Of a stretch of DNA of 64,000 bases, positions 31,264-41,255 are shown in pieces. Each line of letters begins with the position of its first letter. Position 1 is the first letter of the stretch. A program made the position numbers and the translations under genes. A model generated the notes under the pieces. It ran no database searches, was not told the origin of the DNA, and saw only the letters and a list, made by a program, of their open reading frames with translations. This DNA is from Paraphoma chrysanthemicola (taxonomy: Eukaryota; Ascomycota; Dothideomycetes; Pleosporales; Phaeosphaeriaceae): positions 496,001 through 560,000 of the forward strand of contig JAGMWG010000007.1 in assembly GCA_020744225.1 (NCBI GenBank), written 5' to 3'.

Positions 31264-33111
31264 TCATGTAACATCAATCAATATGCCTCGCCACTGCACC
31301 TCCTCTTTCACATGTGTCCACTTCGAGCAATCGGCCAACAATCCACGAAGACCACGAATCATAAGCTGCCTTAGATCCTCTTTGCTCTTTCTAATATCAT
31401 ACTCAAGTGCGAACTTGAATTTCATCCCAAGAAAAACGAATACCTTGTTCATGCGATCGAATACCATCTCAAAGAGCTTGATTTCCTCTCTCAAAGCATC
31501 GTCTCCAGTCATACGCCACTCGATAACCAGAATGCATGCTGCAACGTAGAGTGAGGATCCAATATGAGCGGACATGAGGAGTTCTGGTGACAGGCGAGAG
31601 GCATCTCTGATAATTTGGGCGATATTGCGTGCTGCTACTACGGCAAGTATGAATGGAGCTCGAGCGTCAACATCGGCACCTCCTCTAAGACGTCGATAAT
31701 TCAGGATCATGTCGCAAGTATTGAGCATGACCTGGAGCCAGATAACCTGCGCGCGGTCTGTCGGTGAAGCGTCAAAGACGGAAGTTGCTTGACGTGGCAG
31801 GCTTAGTCGGAACTCGACAATGGAAGAATCCAGCTCCGCGCAGTCTGCAGCGTACTCCGTTGAGTCCGGCGCGTGATGAAGAGAGTGAACAACTTCCGAG
31901 ACTCTACCAAGAATTACGTGAATTATACAGACATATTGGAAGATGTTGTAAGGCTCTTTTTGGATAGATGAGTTCGCGATAAGCCGTTCAAGCTTGCGAG
32001 TGAAAGGTGTATTCTCGCGAAGGCCAGTCTTCAGAGCGGGCTCCATCATTTTAAAGTCCTTGTCGGCGACAGGCATATCCACCATGAAATGAAGCTCTGA
32101 GACAGTATTGGGCCATGCCGTAGGCCACGCCATGTTCCTGTCCATGATGAACATGAGCCAAAGCGTTCGTCGGCGCTCTTCTTTCTCTACCGCTGTCGTG
32201 CCTTCTGGCTTCCAAAGACTACGATGGTTTGGGTTGATCGCAGCTGTATCCATGGGTTGCATGCCTAAACTTGCAGCATTACTTGCATCCATGCGATTCA
32301 TACCCAATGCGACAGCTTGCCGCCACGCCTTGCCGAGGAAAAGCCAGCCAGCAGAGAAGTCGCCAGCGGTGTAGGCATGGAGAATAAGCACTAAAGCTGC
32401 TTGAATGGTTCGGAGAGCAGGATAGGGGTCGCGCTGCGTGAGGTCGTAACTGAATTTCGCTTGCGCGTACCAATCTTTATCGCGCCTCTGGACCGACGGA
32501 TCTGGGTGATATCGCGCCGCTACACAGCATATGGCGTACAGAATCAAAGGCGACTCGTTTTGTAAGGTACCTTCCTCCAATTGTGACGCAAATCTGACCC
32601 GGTGGAAACATGGGTACATGGGATATAAGTGGTCAAAGAAGAGCCCGACCAGTTCCGCCATTAGTGCAGGTGGTGGTAGCTGAAATTCCGTCAAGACATC
32701 ACCCTGAACTACCGAAGCGCCTGGAATTGGAACGTAATCTTTTAACAACGAGTTTTCTTGATCTTGCATTGAGAAATCGAAGGTCAAGCTGGGCAGCGGC
32801 ATCGGGCTCAGAACGTCAAAAGTGCCCAGACCGAATACAAGCGGCTCAGCTGGTCGTACTGCTGGGACGCTGCCTCGATACGAGGCGTCAGGGGGATTGC
32901 GATCATATCGAGGAACGCCTGTTGTATATTCGCAAACAATGCCCCATTTCCTGCAGAGAGAGCAGGATGGGTGTCCCGCCTGTTGCCAATTAGCGCAAAT
33001 TCTTAAGACTCTCAATCGCACGCGTACATCGCATTTCTTCTTTCGCTGCCTGCAGCCTCGACAAGCTTGTTTTCGCTTTGTGACGGAAGCTGGCATTGTA
33101 AGGGTCTGCAT
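31264..33111 (-). CDS. Zn(II)2Cys6 transcription factor with fungal_trans domain
   Basis: Two exons, complement(31264..32979, 33028..33111), 599 aa from MQTLTMPASVTKRKQ. The 48-bp intron (donor GTACGC, branch GCTAAT, acceptor CAACAG) contains no stop and is a multiple of three, so unspliced RNA still reads through. Only removal gives a canonical binuclear cluster: C17-x2-C20-x6-C27-x6-C34-x2-C37-x6-C44. The fungal-specific transcription factor domain covers about residues 150-430, with FFDHLYPMYPCFHRVRF, AICCVAARYHPD and GWLFLGKAWRQAVALGMNRM. Such factors bind CGG-containing repeats and often regulate adjacent pathway genes. The close convergent SDR and nearby transporter and isomerase are the obvious candidates. 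Confidence 0.9.
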   Translation of the reverse strand: MQTLTMPASVTKRKQACRGCRQRKKKCDVRVRLRVLRICANWQQAGHPSCSLCRKWGIVCEYTTGVPRYDRNPPDASYRGSVPAVRPAEPLVFGLGTFDVLSPMPLPSLTFDFSMQDQENSLLKDYVPIPGASVVQGDVLTEFQLPPPALMAELVGLFFDHLYPMYPCFHRVRFASQLEEGTLQNESPLILYAICCVAARYHPDPSVQRRDKDWYAQAKFSYDLTQRDPYPALRTIQAALVLILHAYTAGDFSAGWLFLGKAWRQAVALGMNRMDASNAASLGMQPMDTAAINPNHRSLWKPEGTTAVEKEERRRTLWLMFIMDRNMAWPTAWPNTVSELHFMVDMPVADKDFKMMEPALKTGLRENTPFTRKLERLIANSSIQKEPYNIFQYVCIIHVILGRVSEVVHSLHHAPDSTEYAADCAELDSSIVEFRLSLPRQATSVFDASPTDRAQVIWLQVMLNTCDMILNYRRLRGGADVDARAPFILAVVAARNIAQIIRDASRLSPELLMSAHIGSSLYVAACILVIEWRMTGDDALREEIKLFEMVFDRMNKVFVFLGMKFKFALEYDIRKSKEDLRQLMIRGLRGLLADCSKWTHVKEEVQWRGILIDVT

Positions 33112-33352
33112 CGCTGCGGTGTTTGGAACTGCAAGTGACCCTGGGAGAAGCACTTGCGTCAGACTTCTGTTAGCCTCCGGATATAGCTCGGATATAAAAC
33201 GGAAAGGGTAAGCGCAGCTCGATACGCATACATGAAGAGCGAGGTGGGAAGGAACTCTTATTTTGTATTTTTATTTTGGACATGATCTGACTATACTCCT
33301 CGTTCACTGGAACATGAGATCAAGAAAGTATTGTTCAACAACAAGAATGACC

Positions 33353-33870
33353 TTACAACGGCGCCACATCACCATTCGCATCCAAAACACCCGTCGCTCC
33401 TCCGGCAGTACACTCATCAACTGGCGATCCCTGATTTAAAACGCTCAGCTCGTTTGGAGGAATGAACTGTGTGCAGCGACCAAAGCGATCACATTCACCG
33501 ACTTGTCTGCCGACTTGGCATTCCAGGCCGACGTTGCCGAAGACTTCGTTGCCTTCGCCGGATGCGAAAGATCCAGATCCGAACTGGGGTGCAGGGGCTA
33601 GAAAAAAAAGATTGTTAGTCTCCGTCCGATTGTGTGGGCGCGTGAAATGGAAGGGAGTGGAAGAAGGCTTGTGGATGTATTGGGACTCGACAAGATTTTT
33701 GGTAACATTAGGTTTGTGGTAAGGCTTCAGGGCAGGAGAATAATAGGAATTACAAAGTGCGAGATATATGAATATATCTTTTGATGGGGTTGCAGAAGAG
33801 AAAATAACTTACCAGCAAAAGCTATTCCGGCCGCGAGCGCCAAGAACGAAACGATGAAGTTTGTGTACAT
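33353..33870 (-). CDS. Small secreted four-cysteine protein
   Basis: Two exons, complement(33353..33597, 33813..33870), 100 aa. The 215-bp intron has donor GTAAGT and acceptor TTTTCTAG preceded by ACTAAC, and it interrupts the codon after the signal peptide. Exon 1 encodes MYTNFIVSFLALAAGIAFA, a clean secretion signal with an AFA-A cleavage site. The mature 81 residues begin APAPQFGSGSF and contain four cysteines spaced C-x8-C-x5-C-x20-C, enough for two disulphides. I recognise no family. Size, secretion signal and cysteines fit an apoplastic or cell-surface protein of the effector-like class, a description and not a demonstrated function. It lies just upstream (5') of the Zn2Cys6 gene on the same strand. 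Confidence 0.75.
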
Positions 33871-34424
33871 TTCGATTATGTTGATTTTGGTCGATTTTGG
33901 ATGAAGGGGAGTAGTAGATGTGGTTGACCGAAAAGGGTAAGCGAATTGCAAGGATAGTATAATACGATCGATCGAAACCTGCGATGATGATCAAAAAGAT
34001 CCTTCAAAGAGCCTATTCTACTTATACATGCCTGAACTCGGCCCTATGACCTTGCCTCAGGCTTAAACGCTGCAAGTTTCGCAGTCCAGCGCAACGAGGC
34101 CAAGAAATGCTGAAACATTACCCTGTGTGTATGAACTTCAGAACACCCATGAAGATCGGACGACAATTACCTAAATGCCTCGCGCGCGCTAGAACATGAT
34201 CATAAAGCAGGATTTGAGCATAACGTCTTACTCGTGTGTTTGTCTAGAGTCAGTCTCAAGAGTATAGATGTAGTCATCCCCGGTTCTTGGCATCAAGATA
34301 AACGACTTACGCCACCGAGGGATCGCGAGTACACGTTTCGATCATCTTGGCGATTTCATGCTACGTTTTAATATAAGCGCTCTTAAGCTATTGAAGACCT
34401 TTTTTACTATTATTTACACTATGT
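33871..34424. other. Intergenic region upstream of the small secreted protein gene
   Basis: AT-rich. It should include the promoter of the secreted-protein gene and the 3' end of the next leftward gene. No coding potential was recognised. Confidence 0.4.
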
Positions 34425-36308
34425 CTATTTTCCCGGCGTGGTGAATGGATCCGTTGGTCCTACGATTCTTATACTTGCTTTAAGTTTCTCGTGCTTGATG
34501 TCCTTCTGGTGCCTCTTCCACGCATCACGCGCATCCCTTGCTTTGTCGAAAATCCCAACATGCATTGCTCGCTTGTGCACAATGTCTTCTCCGGTCGCGC
34601 TATCCTTACGCTTGTGGCTTCTCCATGGTTGAATACTGTTGGAAAGTGGCGATGATGGCGGAGGTGAACTCGGAACACGGGATGACTTCGGTGCGGGTGG
34701 TGGTGTACGAGGAAGTTCTATTTCGTGTGCCAATGGCGATGTCACCGGAGAAGGTGTATCTGAGCGTGACTGTGGCGAATCCGGTGAGCCGAAAGAAGTA
34801 CGTAGTCTTTTGTTGACCGCTATCGCTGGGGCTACCGGAGAATGCGAGCCCTGGCTGTACAGCGAAGATAGCCGCCTCTCAGGAGTACACATCTCGAAAC
34901 CAGGAAACTCATCAGGTGGATCTGATTGTGGATCCTCTACAGGCGATATGTTCAGGAAGCTGGTCGGTTGTGACTGATGCGTTGGAGTCGTAATCTGACG
35001 AACGATGGCAAGACCACCCGGAAGACGGAGTAGAGGCGTCGGCTGCTCGAGAGGTGAATATGTGAGAGGCGGGGTTGGTTGAAAAGGAATGGACGGAGAT
35101 CCAGATCCTACTGCTCTATTTCTTGCGGTCCTAGCACGTTTTGTCTTCGATTTGAAGCCTTTGACTTTGGGAACGAAATCAATGAGGTGAAAATCCCGAG
35201 GCGATCGACTCTCATCCGATCCAAAATTTCTCTCGCGAGAGGGTACCGATGGTTCGCTGGGCGACCGAGGGCTTTCGTCATGATGGAGCCTTAGTTGCTT
35301 GTGCGCATGGGCTACCTTATGCATTGGTGCCCAAGATGAAAGTCTTCGATGACGTTTCTTCCTGTCTGATGTATGGATGTCCGTCTCGAAGCGGCGAACC
35401 TCGGTACTGCCGTGTGAAGAACCGTCCCAGTCCTTCTTCCAAGATAACGGCCTAGGGACCATTTCGTGGTTCTTCGCTAATGGGGTGTGTCTATTTCCTG
35501 CAGCCTTCCGACTTTTGTCCATCTGTATCGGATGATGAGCAGTGTCAATATTAGACTCATGATATTGATCAGCCAGGACGTTATGATACTCCTGAGAGAT
35601 GCTAAGCTTCTCTAATTTCTCGCCAAGCTCGGTAACTTCTGCTTGATCCTCGAGTATTGGATGGTGATGATTGAGAGTGTTGGGCATTTTGCCTCGTAGC
35701 GATGGATCAGAGTGCATCGCAACTGGCGCCACTGAGTAGGGCTTCAGTGTATCGACTGTGGGCGATGTTAATGGAGATTTTGCTTTCGCCGAAGTTGCCA
35801 GTCCAGTATCGCTAAGCGTAGAGGGCTTTTGGAAACGCAATGCGCGCGATGGATGACGAGGTGGAAGCGACGGACTGTCTTTCTCCTCAATTGGCTCTAG
35901 AGGAGAATGGTGCGTGACGGCAACGCTATATGGCCATGGCATTGGCTCGAGCATATCGAAGACTCCAGGCGATGGTTCGGGCAGGAGCGGAGCATAAATA
36001 CGGGTACTGAAGATATGAGGACTTTGAGGCTCTGCATTCATAGTGCTAGAATCGTCCCACGCCGCAGGTGGCCTCCAAGAAGTGATGCTGCCAGACGGAT
36101 TGAATGGGGCTCGTGTCATTGATTGTGCATCGGTGGGCGATGTCGGCGTTGGTGGCAATGGTTTATCGTGGTCATGCGCTCCCGGGTTCGGTGGCGCAGT
36201 GCGTATGAACGACTTGAATGAACGTACAGGTCGCTCCATTCCTTTCAGAGAGGATGTCCATAGGATATCTTGTTTGACTGGGGATGTTTGCTCTCGTTTA
36301 GTGTTCAT
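34425..36308 (-). CDS. Large disordered protein of unknown function
   Basis: Single exon, 627 aa, starting MNTKREQTSPVKQD. I do not recognise a named family. Most of it is low-complexity, Pro/Ser/His-rich and presumably disordered. Short proline-directed SP/TP sites are abundant, suggesting phosphorylation. Basic patches occur around KGFKSKTKRARTARNRA (about 385-405) and near the C-terminus. The last 45 residues (HVGIFDKARDARDAWKRHQK onward, to GPTDPFTTPGK) look like an amphipathic, conserved helical module, unlike the rest. The long uninterrupted frame, plausible codon use and this C-terminal block argue that it is a real gene. Cellular role unknown; a nuclear or septum-associated scaffold would only be a guess. 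Confidence 0.75.
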   Translation of the reverse strand: MNTKREQTSPVKQDILWTSSLKGMERPVRSFKSFIRTAPPNPGAHDHDKPLPPTPTSPTDAQSMTRAPFNPSGSITSWRPPAAWDDSSTMNAEPQSPHIFSTRIYAPLLPEPSPGVFDMLEPMPWPYSVAVTHHSPLEPIEEKDSPSLPPRHPSRALRFQKPSTLSDTGLATSAKAKSPLTSPTVDTLKPYSVAPVAMHSDPSLRGKMPNTLNHHHPILEDQAEVTELGEKLEKLSISQEYHNVLADQYHESNIDTAHHPIQMDKSRKAAGNRHTPLAKNHEMVPRPLSWKKDWDGSSHGSTEVRRFETDIHTSDRKKRHRRLSSWAPMHKVAHAHKQLRLHHDESPRSPSEPSVPSRERNFGSDESRSPRDFHLIDFVPKVKGFKSKTKRARTARNRAVGSGSPSIPFQPTPPLTYSPLEQPTPLLRLPGGLAIVRQITTPTHQSQPTSFLNISPVEDPQSDPPDEFPGFEMCTPERRLSSLYSQGSHSPVAPAIAVNKRLRTSFGSPDSPQSRSDTPSPVTSPLAHEIELPRTPPPAPKSSRVPSSPPPSSPLSNSIQPWRSHKRKDSATGEDIVHKRAMHVGIFDKARDARDAWKRHQKDIKHEKLKASIRIVGPTDPFTTPGK

Positions 36309-37598
36309 TCCTCGGATGTCGTGAACAGCGAAGCAAGGAGAGATCTACCTACAAGACAGGCGCTTCTCGAAGGTTTCCAAACAAAGAATTTGAATGCAGG
36401 TTATCGCACGTGGGAAAGGACGAATGCGGAGACACGTGATAATTGTTAGTTACGAGAACAAAGACGATCCTGGGAGCTTCTTGTCAGTTCTTTGAAAGAT
36501 CGACGAAAACAGAAAGACTGTATGAGAACTTATCGACCAGGACTCGCGTATATAGCACGAATTATGTGACAAAAAAGCTCAAGATAGGATCTTCTTGCAG
36601 AAGCTCCATCGAGGTCGCGATGGTCGCGCGTTGTAGACCGCAACATCATGCTTGTTCGCGATAGGCTCTGCGCTATGTCAACATCTGCATCCAAACTCCC
36701 AAATCTACTATGAGACAGTTGACTCATTTCGCTTCGTAGCATGTGCGGGTGATTAGCGGATTGTTTGCAATGCTAATTGTTGATGAAAACATCAAGGGAG
36801 TGAGAATGGCCGCTTTCGGAAGACTATCGGAGCTCAGCACCAAACGTTACAGGCTTAAGCAACCTTACTACCCCATCTCGCAAGTGTGCCATCACACACA
36901 AGAAAGATTGAAATCGCGCATGTCGCAATCATTCAGCACCTCAATTATCGTGACGTTATGCTCAGAAGGGTGTGATCGGAGTGATTCAACGGTCCAGGTC
37001 CGATCAGATCGTGTGGCTTGACGCAATCGGCCCAAAAGTCTGCCCGACCCAATCTCAACACCGTCTCCCACCTCCTGCAGCAACGATCGCGCGCAACCTG
37101 CTCAGCGCCATTTCGTCCGTGCCTCGTAACAATGTCGAATTATCCCGATAGCATGCGCACGCGATTGGCTTAATCGCAGCGTTCGTATACAGAGGTCCAC
37201 GTTTCGTGGTTGCCTGCGTGCCTCGTCTTACCAGAAATGGCACTCCATTCGCGAAACTCTGCCTTATGTATCGATGCGGCTAGCGGCTGTTGAACAGAAA
37301 CACCGACATGTCTGCTGGCTTGATAGGCAATGTTCCTCCGAGCTTTGTAATTAAGCCATCGAGCGGGTGTGCTGCACTCAACGTTATGCCGATGTTGCGA
37401 CATGGCTTGTGTGGATTTTCTGATGCGAAGTAGGTACTTGGTTGGAGTAGCTATATATCAAGAGAGTACTTCACGACAATGGTATATACAATATCAAGCT
37501 TGCAACAACAATTTAGACTTCATCCCGAGTCACAGATCTCCCTTTCTCTACTTCTTTGGTGCTCAGATTGAGTTGAAATCCTTGTGTTCTCATCCGTA
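36309..37598. other. Divergent intergenic region between the orphan gene and the DHA2 gene
   Basis: 1.3 kb containing both promoters. A TATATAT sequence at 37452-37458 lies about 140 bp before the DHA2 start codon and is a reasonable TATA element. No gene was recognised. Confidence 0.45.
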
Positions 37599-39496
37599 AT
37601 GGCAACCCCGTCATCACAGTCCCTTGGGGACGATCTGAAGCCTGAAACCCCCCAGACAGAGCCGCTCAGCGACTCGACATCAGAAAAGTCGCAGGCTTCG
37701 ATACCAGAGAAGTTCCAACCAGGATGGCGTTTCCTGGCTGCCTTCGGCAGTCTCTGCATCATCACACTCATGGCTGCTCTTGATGCTACTTCACTATCCG
37801 TGGCACTGCCGGTATGCTTCAGCATCACACAACGCTCTTCACACTAAACCTAATGACCCATAGATCATGGCTAGAGCACTCGGAGGCTCCGCGATTGAAG
37901 CCTTCTGGGCAGGAACATCGTTTCTCCTGACATCGACCGTCTTTCAGCCTGTCCTCGGGTCGTTCTCCCATATCTTCGGACGCAAGGCGTTGATCTACGT
38001 CAGTCTGGCATTCTTCCTCGCTGGATCAATCATACCCGCCGTGGCAACAAATTTCACCGTAATTTTGGTCGGTCGGTCGATCCAAGGTGTTGGTGGTGGA
38101 GGCATCATCAGCTTGACTGAGCTGGTTGTCGTCGATACCGTCCCTCTTCGTGAGCGCGGCAAGTGGTTCAGCTTCTTCGGTGCTATGTGGTCCATTGGGT
38201 AAGAATTTTTCAGTACAAAGTCTTTGCTAGCTTTCAGACATCAAGGCGTTAAGGACATGCGAGCAGTATGCATGCTCTCATGTCTAAGCGTCTACCATGT
38301 TATACTCAAGCTGCAGCACGTACCTGCCTTCGGAGACTTAGTTGCTAACTTCCTGTAGAACTGTCGCAGGACCCCTTCTAGGCGGAGGCTTCTCGCAAAA
38401 CGTCTCGTGGAGATGGGTTTTCTGGATCAATCTGCCATTCCTTGGTCTCGGTGCCATTCTGATTACCATTTTCCTACAACTCCACCAGAGGCATGGTGAT
38501 TTCCTCACCAAGCTCAAGGAAGTCGACTGGATTGGCATGGTCCTCTTCCTTGCTTCGACCACTGGGTTCCTGATTCCTATCACTTGGGGAGGCGTCCAGT
38601 ATCCCTGGGACTCGTGGCGTACCCTCGTGCCATTGATTATCTGCGCCTTCGGCATGGTCGCATTTGTTATTCACATTGAATACTTCGCACCGCACCCGCT
38701 CATCCGCACTTCAGTCTTCAAGAATAAGTCGGCGGCAATCCTGTTTGTGACGACTACGATCCACGGCATAATTCTATGGGCAATTCTATACTATATGCCG
38801 CTGTACTTCGAAGCAGTTAAGGGCATGGGTCCCATCATGGCTGGTGTCAGCATGTTTCCATGGACTTTCACTGTGGCGCCTGGTTCTGTCGCTACAGGTA
38901 TCGCAATTGCGGTAACTGGCAAGTATCGCTGGGCTAACTGGGCTGGCTGGTTCCTTGCCACCCTCGGTATGGGCCTGCTCATCATGCTCAAGCCTGATAC
39001 TTCAACCGCTGCCTGGGTATTCCTAAATCTCGTTGGCGGTATCGGTACTGGCATTCTCTTCCCGGCGATGGCGCTCGCTGTGCAAGCTTCCGCCGCTGTC
39101 AAAGACCAAGCCTACGCTGCCAACATGTTCTCCTTCTTCCGCGCCTTTGGCCAAACAATCGGTGTTGCGATCGGTGGTGTCATCTTCCAGAATCAGATGA
39201 AGCAGAAGATGCTCAGCTTCCCTCTGCTTGCCGATTTGGCGAGCGAGTACTCCAAAGACGCTGCGGGACTTGTACAGATCATCAAGGCGATGCCAGCCGG
39301 TGACATGAAGGAGCAATTAAGGGAGAGCTACACGGATGCGCTCAAGTACATCTGGATTGTCATGACTGTGCTCTCCGCGGTATCACTCATTGCGACGCTG
39401 TTCATTCATGAGTACGATATGAACACGGCGATGGACACGGAGATGGGCTTCAAGGATAAAGACAAGGTCAAGGATGTAGAGAAGGAGGAACACTAG
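37599..39496 (+). CDS. MFS multidrug exporter, DHA2 (14-TM) family
   Basis: Three exons, 37599..37811, 37864..38198 and 38359..39496, 561 aa. Introns are 52 bp (donor GTATGC) and 160 bp (donor GTAAGA, acceptor CTGTAG). After an acidic, Ser/Pro-rich tail of about 45 residues there are fourteen predicted membrane segments. Motifs are LMAALDATSLSVALP in helix 1, the A-type loop GSFSHIFGRKALIYVSLAFF, VGRSIQGVGGGGIISL and the antiporter motif C GPLLGGGFSQNVSWRWVFWI. The acidic residue in helix 1 (D of ALDAT) is typical of proton-coupled exporters. Such proteins export toxic compounds or the cell's own metabolites at the plasma membrane. No biosynthetic core gene adjoins it, so the substrate is open. 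Confidence 0.9.
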
Positions 39497-41255
39497 CAGC
39501 TTCACATCCTTCTCAGTACGACTACGTCACTGGCAAACGACAGTTTTACTTTGCATTAGCGCGGCGTTCATCATACACATAGACCTAGATAATGATTTCC
39601 TCATGGTAGATAATCGATAATGTATGCTTCTTCCACTGGTCACTCGCATCTCAACGTGCATGCATGGAACATGGCATGACCCAATCACCTTCAGCACTCG
39701 ATGACTGGTTACCACATGCCTGACAAGATGCCGACTTGCATCAAGCATGCAGGTTGTGTCAGAAGCGACCAGGATGAGTTGTGAAACAAGCCGTTGGTAG
39801 GCATGGCAGCCAGTGCAAGGGTCGGAAGCATGGTGACGGGTGCATGGCCCTTGCATCATGACGACTGCTGAAGGCGACGTTGCCACCGCGATGTCTTGTC
39901 GTGCAGGTGATCTTCAATTCAAATGGTGGTGTTTTTGATATCGAAGATGCAGCTTGCAGAAGGAGGTTCGAGAATGCAGCGGACAACGTTATGCTTCGTC
40001 ATCTCGGGTTTACTGTTGCAGGGGACAGGGCGTCCCACTTGCCTGAGGCATCCAGACCAAACGGCCGCAGTCTCGAGTGTCATGGCGGGAAGTCGAGGCG
40101 CTGGTGACTATGACTTCGTGTTCGCCTGGGAGGGCCCCAAAGCCCAGCATCACCGTGGGAGCTGGACAGATATAAATGGATTGAGCATCGCCACGGCGAC
40201 TCCACGCGTCGGCGTCAGTGCGTAGTCGGAGAATTTCACAATGCGAGGAACACCCTGTCTCATGCTTGTGAACAGTGAAGTCGCGGTGACAAGAGAGTGA
40301 AAGACGCATTGTTACACTGCGCCCGCAAGGACTCGTTTCCCAATGGTCCCTGTGTCACGCCAGCCACGATGACGGGAAGTGCACAACGTGAGGACAAAAT
40401 GATGGGACGCACGCTAGGCTCGGTGAACGGATGAGTGTCTGGGATAAAGGGGACCCTGCCATCGCCAGCCGCTCCGGCCAATGCCCGTCTGCCATGCGCA
40501 ATCTGCCCGCCAACAACGCGCAGCGACACCCTCTCCTGGAAGACTTCGAGAACTGCGATTGCCCTCGCTCGTCGAATTGGCCTTGGTGTAGTGTGCAAGT
40601 GAGCGTCGAATCGTTCTTCACCGTTGGCCGTGCGCAACTGGGCCTAGTTTAGCGGTGCATTCCTTGCCAATCAGCGTTGCCGCATCGACGCCGCGCCGGC
40701 TCCACCCCAGCTCTTCATCACCGGCGACGCACACGCTTGCTGCCGCGCTGCCCCGGCATCTTCCCCTTTGACGCGAGCTGCGACAATCTGACAACACCCT
40801 CGTAGCCACACCGCGAGGCTGTTCTCACGGCTCACAGCACATCACATCCCTCACCTCAGTCATTCGTTTCAGAATTCGCGAGCAATCGATACCGCACGCC
40901 ATACCACACCCTCCTAATTCACGTCACACCGACCGCCAAGCGACTGCATTATTCTCCGCCCGGTTGCGCTCGAACCCGACACTGCAAGAGCGACCGCACC
41001 TCCCTCGTGACTTCCCCGACTCACAGCGCAGGCAGGAGCCCCTCGCGCACCTTCACGACACTCAATTGACTGTCGCGCAGAGTGACGACGTCGCCCACGT
41101 CGCTCTTTCCCACGGCGCGATCGTCGCTTCCCACCAGCCAGCAAACCGCCGATCCTTGGTCATGACTGTGGCCACCACCTCATAACGAACGACCTCCGCC
41201 GCCGCTCCCACACCCCACATCGCACTATTCTTCCACCACACTGCCCGCCGCCGCG
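39497..41255. other. 1.8-kb region upstream of RAX2
   Basis: No gene was recognised. The part from about 40.6 to 41.25 kb is CT-rich, as is common in long fungal 5' leaders of growth genes. Frames on the opposite strand there are composition-driven. Confidence 0.45.
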
